NCBI RefSeq assembly: GCF_006494375.1
Contig: NZ_VHIZ01000017.1
Span: 1 to 64,000 of the forward strand
Direction: 5' to 3'
Length of the DNA stretch: 64,000 bases
Origin: Pantoea anthophila
GTDB taxonomy: Bacteria; Pseudomonadota; Gammaproteobacteria; Enterobacterales; Enterobacteriaceae
The notes under the pieces were generated by a model, which saw only the letters and a list, made by a program, of their open reading frames with translations, did no database searches and had not been told where the DNA came from. Shown here piece by piece: positions 18,092 to 27,804 of the stretch (within the stretch, counting starts at the first letter, position 1; every line of letters starts with the position of its first letter). The position numbers and the translations under genes were made by a program.

Positions 18092-20269
18092 TCAGCTTTT
18101 GTTGGTCTTGCCGTAGTCGTAGGCGTAGTAGTCGTAACCATAGCCATACGCGTTGGCCGCTTTACGCACCACGGCGTTGAGGATCACACCTTTAATCTCA
18201 ATACCGTTCTGGGCAAAGCGTTTGAAGCTGACGTCCACTTCTTTCGTGGTGTTGGCTTCGAAACGCGCCACCATCAGCGAGGTGCCTGCCAGCTTACCGA
18301 TAATTGACGCATCGGTAACGGCCAGGATAGGTGGCGTATCGATTAATACCAGGTCGTAGTTCTTGCTCGCCCAGTCCAGCAGCTCACCCATGCGACGATG
18401 CATCAGCAGCTCAGACGGGTTCGGCGGCACCTGACCACGAGGCAGGAAGTCGAAACCGTATACCCCCTGCTGAATCAGCGCCGGGCTGAACTCGGTTTTA
18501 CCGGACAGGACGTTGGACAGGCCTGATTTGTTATCCGCGCCCAGCAGCTCGTGGGTGTAGCCACGACGCATGTCGCCATCGATGAACAGGACACGCTGAC
18601 CCGCTTTCGCGACCAGGGTCGCCAGGTTGGCACAGATAAAGGTTTTACCAATACCCGGGCTGGCACCGGTGATCATCAGGATGTTGTTTTTCGCTTCCAT
18701 CATGGCGAAGTGCAGGCTGGTACGCAGACTACGAATCGCTTCGATAGAGAGGTCAGTCGGGTTACCCAGCGCCAGCAGCGTTTCGTGCGGATCGGTTTTC
18801 ACCTTGCTGCCGCGACGCGCCAGGGCTTCAGTATCCTTCTTACGCTGCCAGTCTGACAGAGGCACGCTGGCATAGACATTCATGCCCAGCTCTTCCAGCT
18901 GATCCGGGTTCTCGATGCCGTGATGCAGCAGCGCTTTCAGCAGAACCAGACCGACCGATACGAACAGACCCAGAATCAGGCTTGCGGCGATGATCAGCAT
19001 CTTCTTCGGTGCGACCGGCGCGTTTGCTGTCTGCGCGCTGTCGATGATGCGGACATCACCCACGGTGCTCGCTTTACTGATGCCCAGCTCCTGCTGACGG
19101 TTCAGCAGCTGCATGTAGATCTCCTGACCAGACTGAACGTCACGGGTCAGACGCAGGATTTCCTGCTGAGTCTGAGGCATGCCAGAGATTTTCTTGTTCA
19201 GCTGAGCCTGCTCATTCTCCAGCGTTTTACGTTTTTCCAGCAGCGCACGGTAGGTTGGGTGATCTTTGGTGAACAGCTGAGAGACTTCCGCTTCACGGAA
19301 GGTCAGTTCGTTCAGCTGGCTCTGCACGCTGACAGAAGAGTCCAGGGCAGATTTCGCTTCCAGTGACAGGTCAACCGATTCGTTCTGACGACGGAAGGCG
19401 TTCAGTTTGTTTTCCGCATCATCCAGCTTGCTGCGAACGGCAGGCAGCTGAGTGCGCAGGAACTCCAGACTTTTCTCGGCCTGCTCAGACTTGCGCTCAA
19501 CGTTCTGCAGCAGATAGTTGTTCACGATCTGATTCAGGACTTTGCTGATCTGCTCCGGATCTTCACCCAGGTACTCCAGACCCAGCACGCCGGTATCTTT
19601 ACCTTTGTCAGCCACGGTCAGGTTGGAGAGAACAGAACGGATCGCCTGCAGGTCGTTCAGCTTGGTGACGGTGAAGCTGGTGCCTTCGTCAGCGTGGATC
19701 TCGCTGACCAGCATGGTGACGTCGCCGTGCGACTCCAGCTGACCGACTTTACCTTTGAACAGCTCATCACCATCTTTAGAAACGGTGTAGCTCTGCGGGC
19801 CGGTCACTTCCAGTTCCACGTTACGCTTGTCGATGGTGCGTGGGATTTCCAGGCGGGAAATCGCGATGCTGGCAGGTTTATTCCCCATCAGGCGCGACAG
19901 ACCCTTACCGATAACCGGGAAGTAGTTCTGCTCAACCACGGTATCCAGACCCAGATCGTCAACCGTTTTGCCGATGACCATACGGGATTCGAGGATCTCG
20001 ATTTCCGTATCAGACGCCGGGGTCGGTGGCAGAATGCTGTCAATTTCGTTCAGAACGGTGCTGGCGTTCTTCTGCTCAACCTGAACCAGCGCATCTGCGC
20101 TGTAAATCGGTGTCGCAAACAGTGTGTAGAGTGTTCCCGCCAGCATGAAAAAAGCGGTAACGGCAACAATGATCCAGCGATGATCAATTAGCTGTCCCAC
20201 AAGATGCGCCAGATCCCATCCATTCGACTCCTCTCCCGGCGCGGTTCTGACCTTATTTTTTATATTCAT
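18092..20269 (-). CDS. amsA: EPS chain-length/export tyrosine autokinase (Wzc family)
   Basis: 725 residues from ATG at 20267-20269; a TTG four codons upstream is rejected. It has a Wzz domain with a first membrane segment near residues 30-50, a long periplasmic coiled-coil part (about 80-420), and a second membrane segment (LIIAASLILGLFVSVGLVLL). The cytoplasmic bacterial tyrosine kinase domain has Walker A GASPGIGKT near residue 533, Walker A' VLFIDGDMR and Walker B LVLIDTPP. It ends in a tyrosine cluster (YGYGYDYYAYDYG) that is the autophosphorylation site. It works with AmsI and AmsH to control chain length and secretion. It starts 12 bp after amsI. Confidence 0.95.
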   Translation of the reverse strand: MNIKNKVRTAPGEESNGWDLAHLVGQLIDHRWIIVAVTAFFMLAGTLYTLFATPIYSADALVQVEQKNASTVLNEIDSILPPTPASDTEIEILESRMVIGKTVDDLGLDTVVEQNYFPVIGKGLSRLMGNKPASIAISRLEIPRTIDKRNVELEVTGPQSYTVSKDGDELFKGKVGQLESHGDVTMLVSEIHADEGTSFTVTKLNDLQAIRSVLSNLTVADKGKDTGVLGLEYLGEDPEQISKVLNQIVNNYLLQNVERKSEQAEKSLEFLRTQLPAVRSKLDDAENKLNAFRRQNESVDLSLEAKSALDSSVSVQSQLNELTFREAEVSQLFTKDHPTYRALLEKRKTLENEQAQLNKKISGMPQTQQEILRLTRDVQSGQEIYMQLLNRQQELGISKASTVGDVRIIDSAQTANAPVAPKKMLIIAASLILGLFVSVGLVLLKALLHHGIENPDQLEELGMNVYASVPLSDWQRKKDTEALARRGSKVKTDPHETLLALGNPTDLSIEAIRSLRTSLHFAMMEAKNNILMITGASPGIGKTFICANLATLVAKAGQRVLFIDGDMRRGYTHELLGADNKSGLSNVLSGKTEFSPALIQQGVYGFDFLPRGQVPPNPSELLMHRRMGELLDWASKNYDLVLIDTPPILAVTDASIIGKLAGTSLMVARFEANTTKEVDVSFKRFAQNGIEIKGVILNAVVRKAANAYGYGYDYYAYDYGKTNKS

Positions 20270-20281
20270 GGATAATCCCAA

Positions 20282-20716
20282 CTATCGGCTTAATACGTTG
20301 ACCCACTTCTGGGTAGCGTTTTCCAGTAACCCGTAAATCTCTTCAAAGGCCTCACGGCTTTTTCGATACGGATCCGCAATTTCTTTCTGATTGAGCCAGT
20401 GCCCAAGCAGCATGGTTTTGCCACGCGCAGCGGGGTCGATGCGATTCACCTGTTCAATCTGTCGCTTTTCCATCACCAGAATCAGATCGGCCTGACGGCA
20501 CATCTCGGCCGTCAGCTGCTGCGCCTGGTGACCGTCCAGCGACAGACCCTGCGCAGCGGCGACGTCAGAGGCTGTCTGGTCAGCCGGGTGGCCTACCAGC
20601 GCCCCCAGGCCAGCAGAGCGAACATCCAAATCGGGCAGCGCGCGTTTAAACAGGCGCTCTCCGGTGGGAGAGCGGCAGATATTGCCGACGCAAACGACTA
20701 ACACGGACGTAATCAT
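20282..20716 (-). CDS. amsI: Low-molecular-weight protein-tyrosine phosphatase
   Basis: 144 residues. The phosphate-binding loop VCVGNICRSPTGE is at residues 8-20 (CX5R with the catalytic Cys), and the general-acid aspartate appears in IADPYRKSREAFEEIY near residue 113. It is the Wzb-type phosphatase that dephosphorylates the tyrosine cluster of AmsA (Wzc). It lies between wza and wzc as in all group-1 type EPS operons. Confidence 0.95.
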   Translation of the reverse strand: MITSVLVVCVGNICRSPTGERLFKRALPDLDVRSAGLGALVGHPADQTASDVAAAQGLSLDGHQAQQLTAEMCRQADLILVMEKRQIEQVNRIDPAARGKTMLLGHWLNQKEIADPYRKSREAFEEIYGLLENATQKWVNVLSR

Positions 20717-20725
20717 GGTCAGACC

Positions 20726-21865
20726 TTAGTTCGACCAGTTGCGGATACGCAGCGCGCTCTCGCTCACATCGTTGATACCCGCAATGGTTGGCAGTAATTG
20801 CGAGATCACACGGTTCCAGCGCGTCAGCGGTGTAGAGGTGACATAAACGATGTCGTAAGGCTGAAGCTGGAAATCGGTGCCCATCACCATGGATGCCGCA
20901 TCTTTGGTGTTCAACTGATAGATGTTGGCAATCTTGCTGCGATCGGTACCGTGCAGTGGACGGATAACGAAGACACCGGTGGCGTCAGAGGTGGTCTGAT
21001 CCATCCCGGCCGCATTACCCAGCGCTTCCGCCAGCGTCATGCCGCTGCGGTCCATTTTCAGGGTCGCCTGCTGCTTCACTTCGCCCATGACGAAGATTTT
21101 CAGATCGTCATTACGCGGAACGTAGAGGATATCGCCCGGATAGAGGAGATGGTTCTGGCTCAGGTCGCCATTCTGCATCAGCGCCTGCAGAGAGACACGC
21201 TGCTCACGACCGTTGTGCGTCAGCACGACGTTACGCCAGTCTGCATCGGCAGCCAGGCCGCCCGCGGCGTTAATCGCATCCAGAATCGTCAGCGGCACGT
21301 TGGTAATCGGCTGCTGGCCTGAGGTGGTGACAGAACCGGTCACGTAGGCTTTCTGTGATTTGAACGAGGCGATGCTGACATCAACCTGAGGACTTTCGAT
21401 GTACTGTGCCAGGCGACGGGCGACTTCGTTACGAACGTCGCCGACGGTACGGCCCGCGACACGCACACGACCGATGTAAGGATAGAAGATGGTGCCGTCT
21501 GAGTGTACCCAGTTGCCGGTGTCGCTGGCGCTACGATACTGACCGGCTGGGGTGGTCAGCTCCGGGTGATCCCAGACTGTGATGGTCAGGACATCGCCCA
21601 CACCGATACGGTATTCGTAGTTCTGAATTTCGTTCTGGAGAGTCGGGTTCGCCTGGGCCACCAGTGGCTTAGGACGCATCTTCTCAACCAGTGAAGGGGT
21701 TAACGGAAAGACGTTGACGTATTTGTCGATGTCAAAGTTGCTATCCTGCTGCTCAATGACATCTTTTCCCGACGTAGAAAGGCGCTGACCTGGTTCGATC
21801 GTACACCCGCTGAGGAATGTGGCGGATACCAGCAAGGGTATCAATTTCATTTTGATTGTAATCAT
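20726..21865 (-). CDS. amsH: Outer-membrane EPS export lipoprotein (Wza family)
   Basis: 379 residues with a lipoprotein signal: hydrophobic stretch then lipobox LSGCTIEPG (Cys near residue 21). A poly-export domain follows near residue 87 ([19 protein letters not shown]), and two SLBB-type repeats contain [13 protein letters not shown] and [13 protein letters not shown]. The C-terminus has [12 protein letters not shown], the amphipathic helix that forms the outer-membrane pore. It is the octameric channel through which EPS leaves the cell. An alternative ATG five codons in is possible. Confidence 0.94.
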   Translation of the reverse strand: MITIKMKLIPLLVSATFLSGCTIEPGQRLSTSGKDVIEQQDSNFDIDKYVNVFPLTPSLVEKMRPKPLVAQANPTLQNEIQNYEYRIGVGDVLTITVWDHPELTTPAGQYRSASDTGNWVHSDGTIFYPYIGRVRVAGRTVGDVRNEVARRLAQYIESPQVDVSIASFKSQKAYVTGSVTTSGQQPITNVPLTILDAINAAGGLAADADWRNVVLTHNGREQRVSLQALMQNGDLSQNHLLYPGDILYVPRNDDLKIFVMGEVKQQATLKMDRSGMTLAEALGNAAGMDQTTSDATGVFVIRPLHGTDRSKIANIYQLNTKDAASMVMGTDFQLQPYDIVYVTSTPLTRWNRVISQLLPTIAGINDVSESALRIRNWSN

Positions 21866-22152
21866 TTAGATCTTCGCTATCAGTTATTTATTGATAGAGG
21901 CGAAACCGCCGCTGTGTAAGCGTCCAACAAAAAAAGTAAATCCTGCCTGACTTAAGCTCTGAACCTGTCGTTCATTATCCTTGCTCCACTTGTTATACGT
22001 TGTCGCCATCTGTCAGGGCGAATCTGCGTGCCGTGCATCATAGTAGACTAATAATGCACGACGATATCCCTGACGATGGCGCCAACAACGACACGCCTGA
22101 CAACGGCACAACACCTCTGAGTGCGCGTTAACGCACTCCTTTCGACTCACAC
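21866..22152 (-). other. 287-bp spacer between amsG and amsH
   Basis: Non-coding. It contains the inverted repeat GAGTGCG(CG)TTAACGCACTC at 22119-22138 shortly after the amsG stop, without a T-tract. The rest shows no clear promoter. The unusual size for an intra-operon gap leaves room for an internal promoter or RNA processing site. Confidence 0.4.
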
Positions 22153-23586
22153 TTAATACGCACCGTCACGTTTCAGGACGACACCCACTGTTTTGAACAG
22201 AATGGCGATGTCATTCCACAGTGACCAGTTTTTTACGTACCACGAGTCGAAATAGACGCGGGTTTCATAGTCAACATCATTACGACCGCTGACCTGCCAC
22301 AATCCCGTCATGCCTGGCTTAGCCATCAGGTAATAATCAACATCACCAGCATAACGGCAGAGTTCATCTTCAATGACCGGACGAGGACCGACCAGGCTCA
22401 TATCACCGCGCACCACATTCCAGAGTTGAGGTAACTCATCCAGACTGGTTTTACGAATGAAGTGGCCCACTTTAGTAATACGTGGATCATTTTTAAGTTT
22501 GAAATCTTTATCCCATTCCGCACGTGCAATCGGGTCAGTACGAAGGACCTCTTCCAGCACTTCTTTGGAATTAATCACCATCGAGCGGAACTTCAGGCAT
22601 TTAAATTTACGGCCATTCATTCCTACACGTTCGTGACCATAAATCGGCGGTCCACCATCACGGCCAACCAGGAAGCCGAGCACCAGCAGCGCAGGCATCA
22701 GCATCAGAATAATCGACAGCGCACCGACAATATCGAATGTCCGCTTCAGGAAGCGCGACGTGCGTTTCGCCAGGTTGTTCTGAACACGCAGAATCATCAC
22801 TTCATGGCTGAAGATGTAGGCCATGTCGGTCCCGTAGAGCGGCACACCGCGCAGGGTCGGGATAACGGAGACGGAACGGCAGTTGTGCATCGCCAGCGAC
22901 TTCAGCCACATATCGCGGTACTGACTCTGCTCAAACTCCACCGCCACGATGAACTGGGTTTCACTGCTGGCCAGATGCCAGAGTTCCTGCTCGTCACGCA
23001 GCACCGGCACGCCGTTCATGATCTCCTGCGGGCAGGTTCCATCAACGTCATAGAAGGCCACCACGTCAAAGCCCATCACCTCTTCGCTTTGCAGCGCCTG
23101 CCAGGCTTCGTGGGCATTTTTGCTGCTGCCAATAATAATGGTCTGTTTTTTCCACAAGCCATTTTTATTAAGCAGACGTTTTGCCAGGGCGCGACAGGTT
23201 GGAATGAAAATCAGCGCCAGTACCCAGGTCAGCAGCCAGACGAAACGCGACATCTGCCACTGCGACAGCGCGGTAATCGACAGGTCAATAACAGAAAATA
23301 TAAGAATGGTACGAAAAACTTCTTTTAATTCGAACCAGAAAGGTTTGCGGTAAGTGTAGTGACGAAGTCTTACCCAGAACCAGCCGATGCAAATAATTGA
23401 CAGACAAATGTGCGTGGCAATTTGTAGATTCATTTCTTTTTCAGAAATATCTGCCAGCGGCGAATCTGACTGAACATTAATTAGCATCATCGCTATAAAT
23501 AAAGCTGCGTTGAAACAAATTAAATCTGAACAGGCCAGCGTTAATTTGGTAATAAGACTTTTAAACGTAAATTGTGTATCGCGCAT
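22153..23586 (-). CDS. amsG: Undecaprenyl-phosphate sugar phosphotransferase (initiating EPS synthesis)
   Basis: 477 residues, the WbaP/AmsG-type polyprenol-phosphate hexose-1-phosphate transferase. There are four N-terminal membrane segments (residues about 15-130), a central soluble Rossmann-like domain, a fifth membrane segment near residue 285, and a C-terminal catalytic domain. The catalytic part has KCLKFRSMV, IRKTSLDELPQLWNVVRGDMSLVGPRP near residue 380, and PGMTGLWQVSGR near residue 430. It transfers galactose-1-phosphate or glucose-1-phosphate from the UDP-sugar to undecaprenyl phosphate, the first step of each repeat. It heads the ams operon behind a long leader containing JUMPstart/ops. 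Confidence 0.94.
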   Translation of the reverse strand: MRDTQFTFKSLITKLTLACSDLICFNAALFIAMMLINVQSDSPLADISEKEMNLQIATHICLSIICIGWFWVRLRHYTYRKPFWFELKEVFRTILIFSVIDLSITALSQWQMSRFVWLLTWVLALIFIPTCRALAKRLLNKNGLWKKQTIIIGSSKNAHEAWQALQSEEVMGFDVVAFYDVDGTCPQEIMNGVPVLRDEQELWHLASSETQFIVAVEFEQSQYRDMWLKSLAMHNCRSVSVIPTLRGVPLYGTDMAYIFSHEVMILRVQNNLAKRTSRFLKRTFDIVGALSIILMLMPALLVLGFLVGRDGGPPIYGHERVGMNGRKFKCLKFRSMVINSKEVLEEVLRTDPIARAEWDKDFKLKNDPRITKVGHFIRKTSLDELPQLWNVVRGDMSLVGPRPVIEDELCRYAGDVDYYLMAKPGMTGLWQVSGRNDVDYETRVYFDSWYVKNWSLWNDIAILFKTVGVVLKRDGAY

Positions 23587-23814
23587 ATTTAACTCTTTAT
23601 TTTATTTCCTTTAACCCGCAACGGCTATCGCCTGTTTAATCGCTGAACGATGAAGCCTCTTCAGACTGAGCCGTTTCTAAGGGGAGCTCCTGCGGCGTTT
23701 ACGCCCATGATCTTAACCATAAATCCAATAATATTGTGATGAATACCAACAGATTACTCTGACTTTAATCACCGCCAGCGCTGCTCATTTTATCAACGAA
23801 AAACACGATTCAGG

Positions 23815-23852
23815 CACGCTACCGCCCTTGGCTGTCGCTGCCAATATCGCTG
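23815..23852 (-). promoter_or_regulatory. JUMPstart sequence with ops element upstream of the EPS operon
   Basis: On the minus strand the 38-base element begins CAGCGATATTGGCAGC and ends AAGGGCGGTAGCGTG. The terminal GGCGGTAGCGTG (23815-23826) is an exact ops element, identical to the one before rmlB. It lies about 229 bp upstream of amsG. RfaH loaded here would let polymerase pass the two internal terminators of the operon. Confidence 0.92.
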
Positions 23853-24203
23853 TCATCATTCATATTGCTCCCCATAATGCGTCAGCGTTACCGGAACGCA
23901 TCATACAGACGTTCGCGCTCAAATTACGCAATCCGGACATTGCGATTAATGTCGAATTGGTACGCAAATTACGACTCTGGGGAAGAGTTTGCTAACTTGT
24001 TGCTATACTAGTTATTACTGGCTTGTTTACAAGCAGGTCCCGCTATCCCTGGACTATTTTAGGAAAAAGACTACCAGCGATTAGTATTGAAGCCAGACAG
24101 GCAGTGCAATCCTTTCGTAATAATTCGGATTAATGCCATACTCCCGCTGCGATAAATCGCATAAGCCCCGCAGGTGAATATCGTTTTCACGGTGCAGAAT
24201 GAG

Positions 24204-24217
24204 TAAGAATTATCTCC
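24204..24217 (-). promoter_or_regulatory. Candidate RcsAB box for the ams promoter
   Basis: TAAGAATTATCTCC (plus-strand reading) matches 11 of 14 positions of the RcsAB consensus TRVGAAWAWTSYGR as I recall it. It lies about 620 bp upstream of the amsG start codon, comparable to the roughly 550-bp distance reported for amsG of E. amylovora. RcsA/RcsB activate amylovoran and stewartan synthesis, so a box is expected here. Short motif, so moderate confidence. Confidence 0.45.
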
Positions 24218-24383
24218 CCTCCCCTCTGCAGAGTTAATCAAACCGTCACACCGTTATGCTCATCTTTTGCACGATAAATCCGGGCTATCCGGCTGCAACG
24301 CCCCTGCCCTGCCATTTGTACCGGGCTTCCCACTCCACTATCATCAGAGAAAACGCAATTTAAAATATTCAGGTGAACACGAG

Positions 24384-25955
24384 ATGCTGGACGTAATGGC
24401 GGATCCCTCGCTCTGGGCAGGATTAGTAACGCTAATCGTTCTGGAACTGGTTTTAGGTATCGACAATCTGATCTTCATCGCCATTCTGGTTGAAAAGCTT
24501 CCCGGACCGCTTCGTGACCGGGCACGCGTGATCGGACTGCTGCTGGCGCTGCTGTGCCGGCTGCTGCTGCTGGCTTCGCTTTCGTGGCTGGTCACGCTGA
24601 AGGAACCCTGGGTTACGCTGGCGGGCCATCCCTTCAGTGCGCGCGATTTGCTGCTGCTGTCAGGCGGGATTTTCCTGCTATTTAAGTCCACAACAGAGTT
24701 GAATGCGCGGCTGGAAGGCCATGATGAAGAGAGCGGTCAACAAAAAGGCGGCGCTAAATTCTGGCCGGTGGTGGCGCAGATTGTGGTGCTGGACGCCATC
24801 TTTTCACTGGATGCCGTGATTACAGCCGTCGGGATGGTCAATGACCTGCCGGTCATGATGATTGCGGTCACCATTGCCATTCTGCTGATGCTGCTGGCCA
24901 GTAAGCCCTTAACCCGCTTTGTGAACAGCCATCCGACGATTGTCATCCTCTGCTTAAGCTTTTTACTGATGATTGGCTTCAGTCTGGTGGCGGAGGGCTT
25001 TGGCTTTGTGATCCCGAAAGGGTATCTCTACGCCGCCATTGGCTTCTCGGTAATTATTGAGGCGCTGAACCAGCTGGCTCACTTCAACCGCAGGCGGGTC
25101 CTCTCGGCGGGCCGCCCGCTGCGTCAGCGAACGGCGGAGGCGGTGCTGCGACTGCTGCGTGGCGCGGCGGAACCGGCGGAGCTGGACGCAAAGACCTCGT
25201 CACTGATTGCAGACAGCGATGACAGCATGCTGTTTAACCGGCAGGAGCGGGTGATGATTGCCCGGGTGCTGGGCCTGGGTCAGCGCCACGTCAACAGCAT
25301 CATGACCTCGCGCCATGACGTCGAACATATCGATCTCAGTGACGACCCGGCAGAGATCATGTCACGCCTCGACCGCAATCAGCACACGCGAATCCTGATT
25401 ACCGACCACTCCAGCGAACCGCTGGGTGTGGTTCACGTCATCGATCTGCTGCATCAGTCACTGCACAATGTGTCGCTCGACCTGCGCGCCCTGATCCGCC
25501 AGCCGCTGGTGTTTCCTGAACGCCTGACGCTGCTGCAGGCGCTGGAGCAGTTTCGCCAGGCGCACACGCACTTCGCCTTTGTGGTGGATGAGTTTGGTTC
25601 GGTGGAGGGCGTCGTCACCCTGAGTGATGTGATGGAAACTATCGCCGGCAATCTGCCGAACGAAGCCGGTGAAATCGACGCCCGTTACGATATTCAGATT
25701 CTGGCTGAAGGCCACTGGGTGGCTAACGGCCACATGCCACTGGAAGATCTGGCGCTCTATGTGAAGCTGCCGCTGGATGAACAGCGCGACTATCATACGC
25801 TGGCAGGATTACTGATGGATAAGCTGCAACACATCCCGCAGGCCGGCGATGCGCTGCAGCTGGGCGACTATCTGCTGAAAACCCTGCAGGTTGAAAACCA
25901 CCGGGTTCAGAAGGTGGAGATCCTCTTCCAGCCCCCTGTTGTTGAGGAGGTGTAA
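24384..25955 (+). CDS. yegH: TerC/CBS/CorC-domain membrane protein YegH
   Basis: 523 residues from ATG at 24384, matching the length and opening of E. coli YegH ([27 protein letters not shown]); an in-frame ATG 39 codons earlier gives an unrelated N-terminus. Layout: TerC domain with seven membrane segments and the acidic [11 protein letters not shown] and [12 protein letters not shown] motifs (residues 1-230), two CBS domains (about 295-420, containing [11 protein letters not shown] and [21 protein letters not shown]), and a CorC/HlyC transporter-associated domain at the C-terminus. Function is unproven; the family is linked to metal ion transport. It is divergent from amsG and convergent with asmA, as in E. 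coli. Confidence 0.93.
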   Translation: MLDVMADPSLWAGLVTLIVLELVLGIDNLIFIAILVEKLPGPLRDRARVIGLLLALLCRLLLLASLSWLVTLKEPWVTLAGHPFSARDLLLLSGGIFLLFKSTTELNARLEGHDEESGQQKGGAKFWPVVAQIVVLDAIFSLDAVITAVGMVNDLPVMMIAVTIAILLMLLASKPLTRFVNSHPTIVILCLSFLLMIGFSLVAEGFGFVIPKGYLYAAIGFSVIIEALNQLAHFNRRRVLSAGRPLRQRTAEAVLRLLRGAAEPAELDAKTSSLIADSDDSMLFNRQERVMIARVLGLGQRHVNSIMTSRHDVEHIDLSDDPAEIMSRLDRNQHTRILITDHSSEPLGVVHVIDLLHQSLHNVSLDLRALIRQPLVFPERLTLLQALEQFRQAHTHFAFVVDEFGSVEGVVTLSDVMETIAGNLPNEAGEIDARYDIQILAEGHWVANGHMPLEDLALYVKLPLDEQRDYHTLAGLLMDKLQHIPQAGDALQLGDYLLKTLQVENHRVQKVEILFQPPVVEEV

Positions 25956-25956
25956 G

Positions 25957-25988
25957 ATCCTGCGCCCGTTACGGGCGCAGGATTTTCT
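25957..25988. terminator. Bidirectional terminator shared by yegH and asmA
   Basis: Near-perfect inverted repeat ATCCTGCGCCCG / CGGGCGCAGGAT two bases after the yegH stop, followed on the plus strand by TTTTCTTC. The right arm and loop are the last codons and stop of asmA (ILRP-stop), so one DNA element serves as yegH terminator and asmA coding end. Confidence 0.85.
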
Positions 25989-27792
25989 TCAGGTTCTGTT
26001 TGTTCTCGTCATTTTTCTGACGATCGATCCACTGATTGAGCCGGGATTTCGCTTCACTCTGCAACCGGTCACGCAACACGGCATCCACCGGCAGTGAATA
26101 TTGCAGACTGTCCCAGTCGCCATACATACGCAGCGGAATCGGCTGAGCAGACAGCGTCTTCACCAGCGCGTCGTCGCCCTGCCAGCCGCTGATTTTCAGA
26201 CCCAGCGTGACGTCCAGCTGACGCTGCGCCAGATCCACCCTGCCCGCGCCCTGTAAGCCGAGATCCTGACCATTGCCTTCGATGTCGCTGAAGCTGAGCA
26301 CACCTTTATTCAGGGCGACCTGCGCACTGATCGACTCAATGCCTTCATCGGCCTTCTCAGTATTGCTGACTTTGTCGCTCACCCGCGCCACGGCGCGCTG
26401 CACCATCTGCTGAAGGTTAATCTGAGCCAGCTTCAGGTTACTGGCGCTGATCGTCGCCCTGCCCTGCCAGCGACGTTTGGCCGCCTCGACATTCAGCGTG
26501 TCGCCGGCCAGTTCGCCATCAAGACTCAGATTGCCCTGCAGACTCTCCGGCAGCGCAAATGCCTTCAGCAGCGGCTGAATGGCAATCAGCCGGAGCTGGG
26601 GCTTCAGGGCCACCTGCGTCTCCGGCTGACGGATATCAATGCTGCCAGGGATCGAGAAACTGCCATTGCCCAGTTTGCCGCGCAGGGTGTTCAGGGTCAT
26701 CAGCCCCTGCTGGTTGATGGCATCGACGGTGAGGCCGGTGAGCGACAGTCCGCGCCAGACCGCACTGTCCGCCTGTAATTTCAGGGCCAGATCCATCTCG
26801 TTCAGCGGGGAATCGGCATTGCGGGTTTCACGCGGCGCAGCAATCACCGGCGACCGTGCGACGGTCGCGCGCTGCACGCCGGGCGTCTCGGCAACGGGGG
26901 CACCGTTCAGCAGATTATCGAGGTTCAGCGTGGTCGCTTTCAGATCCAGCGCCAGCCGCTGCGGCGGCGCAATATGACCCTCACCCTGACCGGTCAGCGT
27001 GGTGTCATTAGCCGTGAGTTGCAGGTTGCTGAAGGCAAACTGCTGGCGGTCGCCATTCCATTCACCCTGCAGGGTCAGCGAACCTTTAATGCCCTGAGGC
27101 GGGATATCGGCACCGGAAAGGGTGTAATCAAACTGCTGGAGCTGGCCGGTGAGACGATGAGGATACTGGGCGGCATCCAGCTGACCTTTGAGGGTGACAG
27201 TGGCGTTGCGCTGGTTGCGCATCAGCGTGGTGCTCAGCGCCAGCGTCGCCTGCTTGTTCGCGTCCTGCTCCATGTTCATGTTGAGGTCGCGGAAATTGTA
27301 TTCGTCGCCGCCTGGCTGCTGCCAGATCAGCAGGCTGTCTGCCACCTGCAGTTTAGCGATGTCAAACGACCAGCCGCCGGAGGGAGCAACCGGATCGGCA
27401 TCACGGGGTCCCTGGGGAGCATTTTTGCTCAGCCGGGCAGCGCTGTCTGGCGTGACGCGCACCACCGCATTTTTCAGCAACACCTGGCTGACGCTCAGCT
27501 GATGGGATAACAGCGGCCAGAGATCCACATCCAGCCGCATATTGTCGGCCGAGACCAGCGGCTGGCTGGCACCCGGCGCGGTCAGACTCATCCGGCCGGA
27601 GAGAATGCTGAGCTGCGGCCAGACGTGCCAGCGCAGATCGCTGCTGACCTGAAGCTGATAACCACTGCGTTGTTCGACCTGCTGCACCATATAGGCACGG
27701 AAGTCGTTGGGATTGACCAGCAGCACCAGCGCGCTCATTCCCGTTACGACCACCACTAACAGGATGGCCAGCGTGGTTATCACTCTTTTCAT
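25969..27792 (-). CDS. asmA: AsmA family outer-membrane assembly/lipid-related protein
   Basis: 607 residues from ATG at 27790-27792 with GAGGG upstream; E. coli AsmA has 617. The N-terminal membrane anchor (residues about 6-24) is followed by the conserved VLLVNPNDFRAYMVQQVEQRSGYQL. Further conserved blocks are LRWHVWPQLSILSGRMSLTAPGAS near residue 54 and the C-terminal AsmA_2 domain with LNLDGELAGD and VPLRxYGDWxxL-type segments. The protein is inner-membrane anchored with a large periplasmic part and belongs to the AsmA-like group now seen as bridge-like lipid transporters. It precedes dcd and udk as in E. coli in reverse, forming an asmA-dcd-udk block. Confidence 0.93.
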   Translation of the reverse strand: MKRVITTLAILLVVVVTGMSALVLLVNPNDFRAYMVQQVEQRSGYQLQVSSDLRWHVWPQLSILSGRMSLTAPGASQPLVSADNMRLDVDLWPLLSHQLSVSQVLLKNAVVRVTPDSAARLSKNAPQGPRDADPVAPSGGWSFDIAKLQVADSLLIWQQPGGDEYNFRDLNMNMEQDANKQATLALSTTLMRNQRNATVTLKGQLDAAQYPHRLTGQLQQFDYTLSGADIPPQGIKGSLTLQGEWNGDRQQFAFSNLQLTANDTTLTGQGEGHIAPPQRLALDLKATTLNLDNLLNGAPVAETPGVQRATVARSPVIAAPRETRNADSPLNEMDLALKLQADSAVWRGLSLTGLTVDAINQQGLMTLNTLRGKLGNGSFSIPGSIDIRQPETQVALKPQLRLIAIQPLLKAFALPESLQGNLSLDGELAGDTLNVEAAKRRWQGRATISASNLKLAQINLQQMVQRAVARVSDKVSNTEKADEGIESISAQVALNKGVLSFSDIEGNGQDLGLQGAGRVDLAQRQLDVTLGLKISGWQGDDALVKTLSAQPIPLRMYGDWDSLQYSLPVDAVLRDRLQSEAKSRLNQWIDRQKNDENKQNLKKILRP

Positions 27793-27804
27793 CAAACCCT
27801 CAGA

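Larger units (their letters stand above)
23587..24383. promoter_or_regulatory. Divergent control region between amsG and yegH
   Basis: About 800 bp with no convincing gene. Reading from amsG outward it holds a 5' leader, a JUMPstart/ops element (23815-23852), a short inverted repeat GCTTGT-TT-ACAAGC (24021-24034), another inverted repeat GCGATAAATCGC near 24149-24160, and a candidate RcsAB box (24204-24217). The last 150 bp must also hold the yegH promoter. A leader this long fits the published organisation of amsG in E. amylovora, where regulators bind more than 500 bp upstream of the start codon. Confidence 0.65.
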
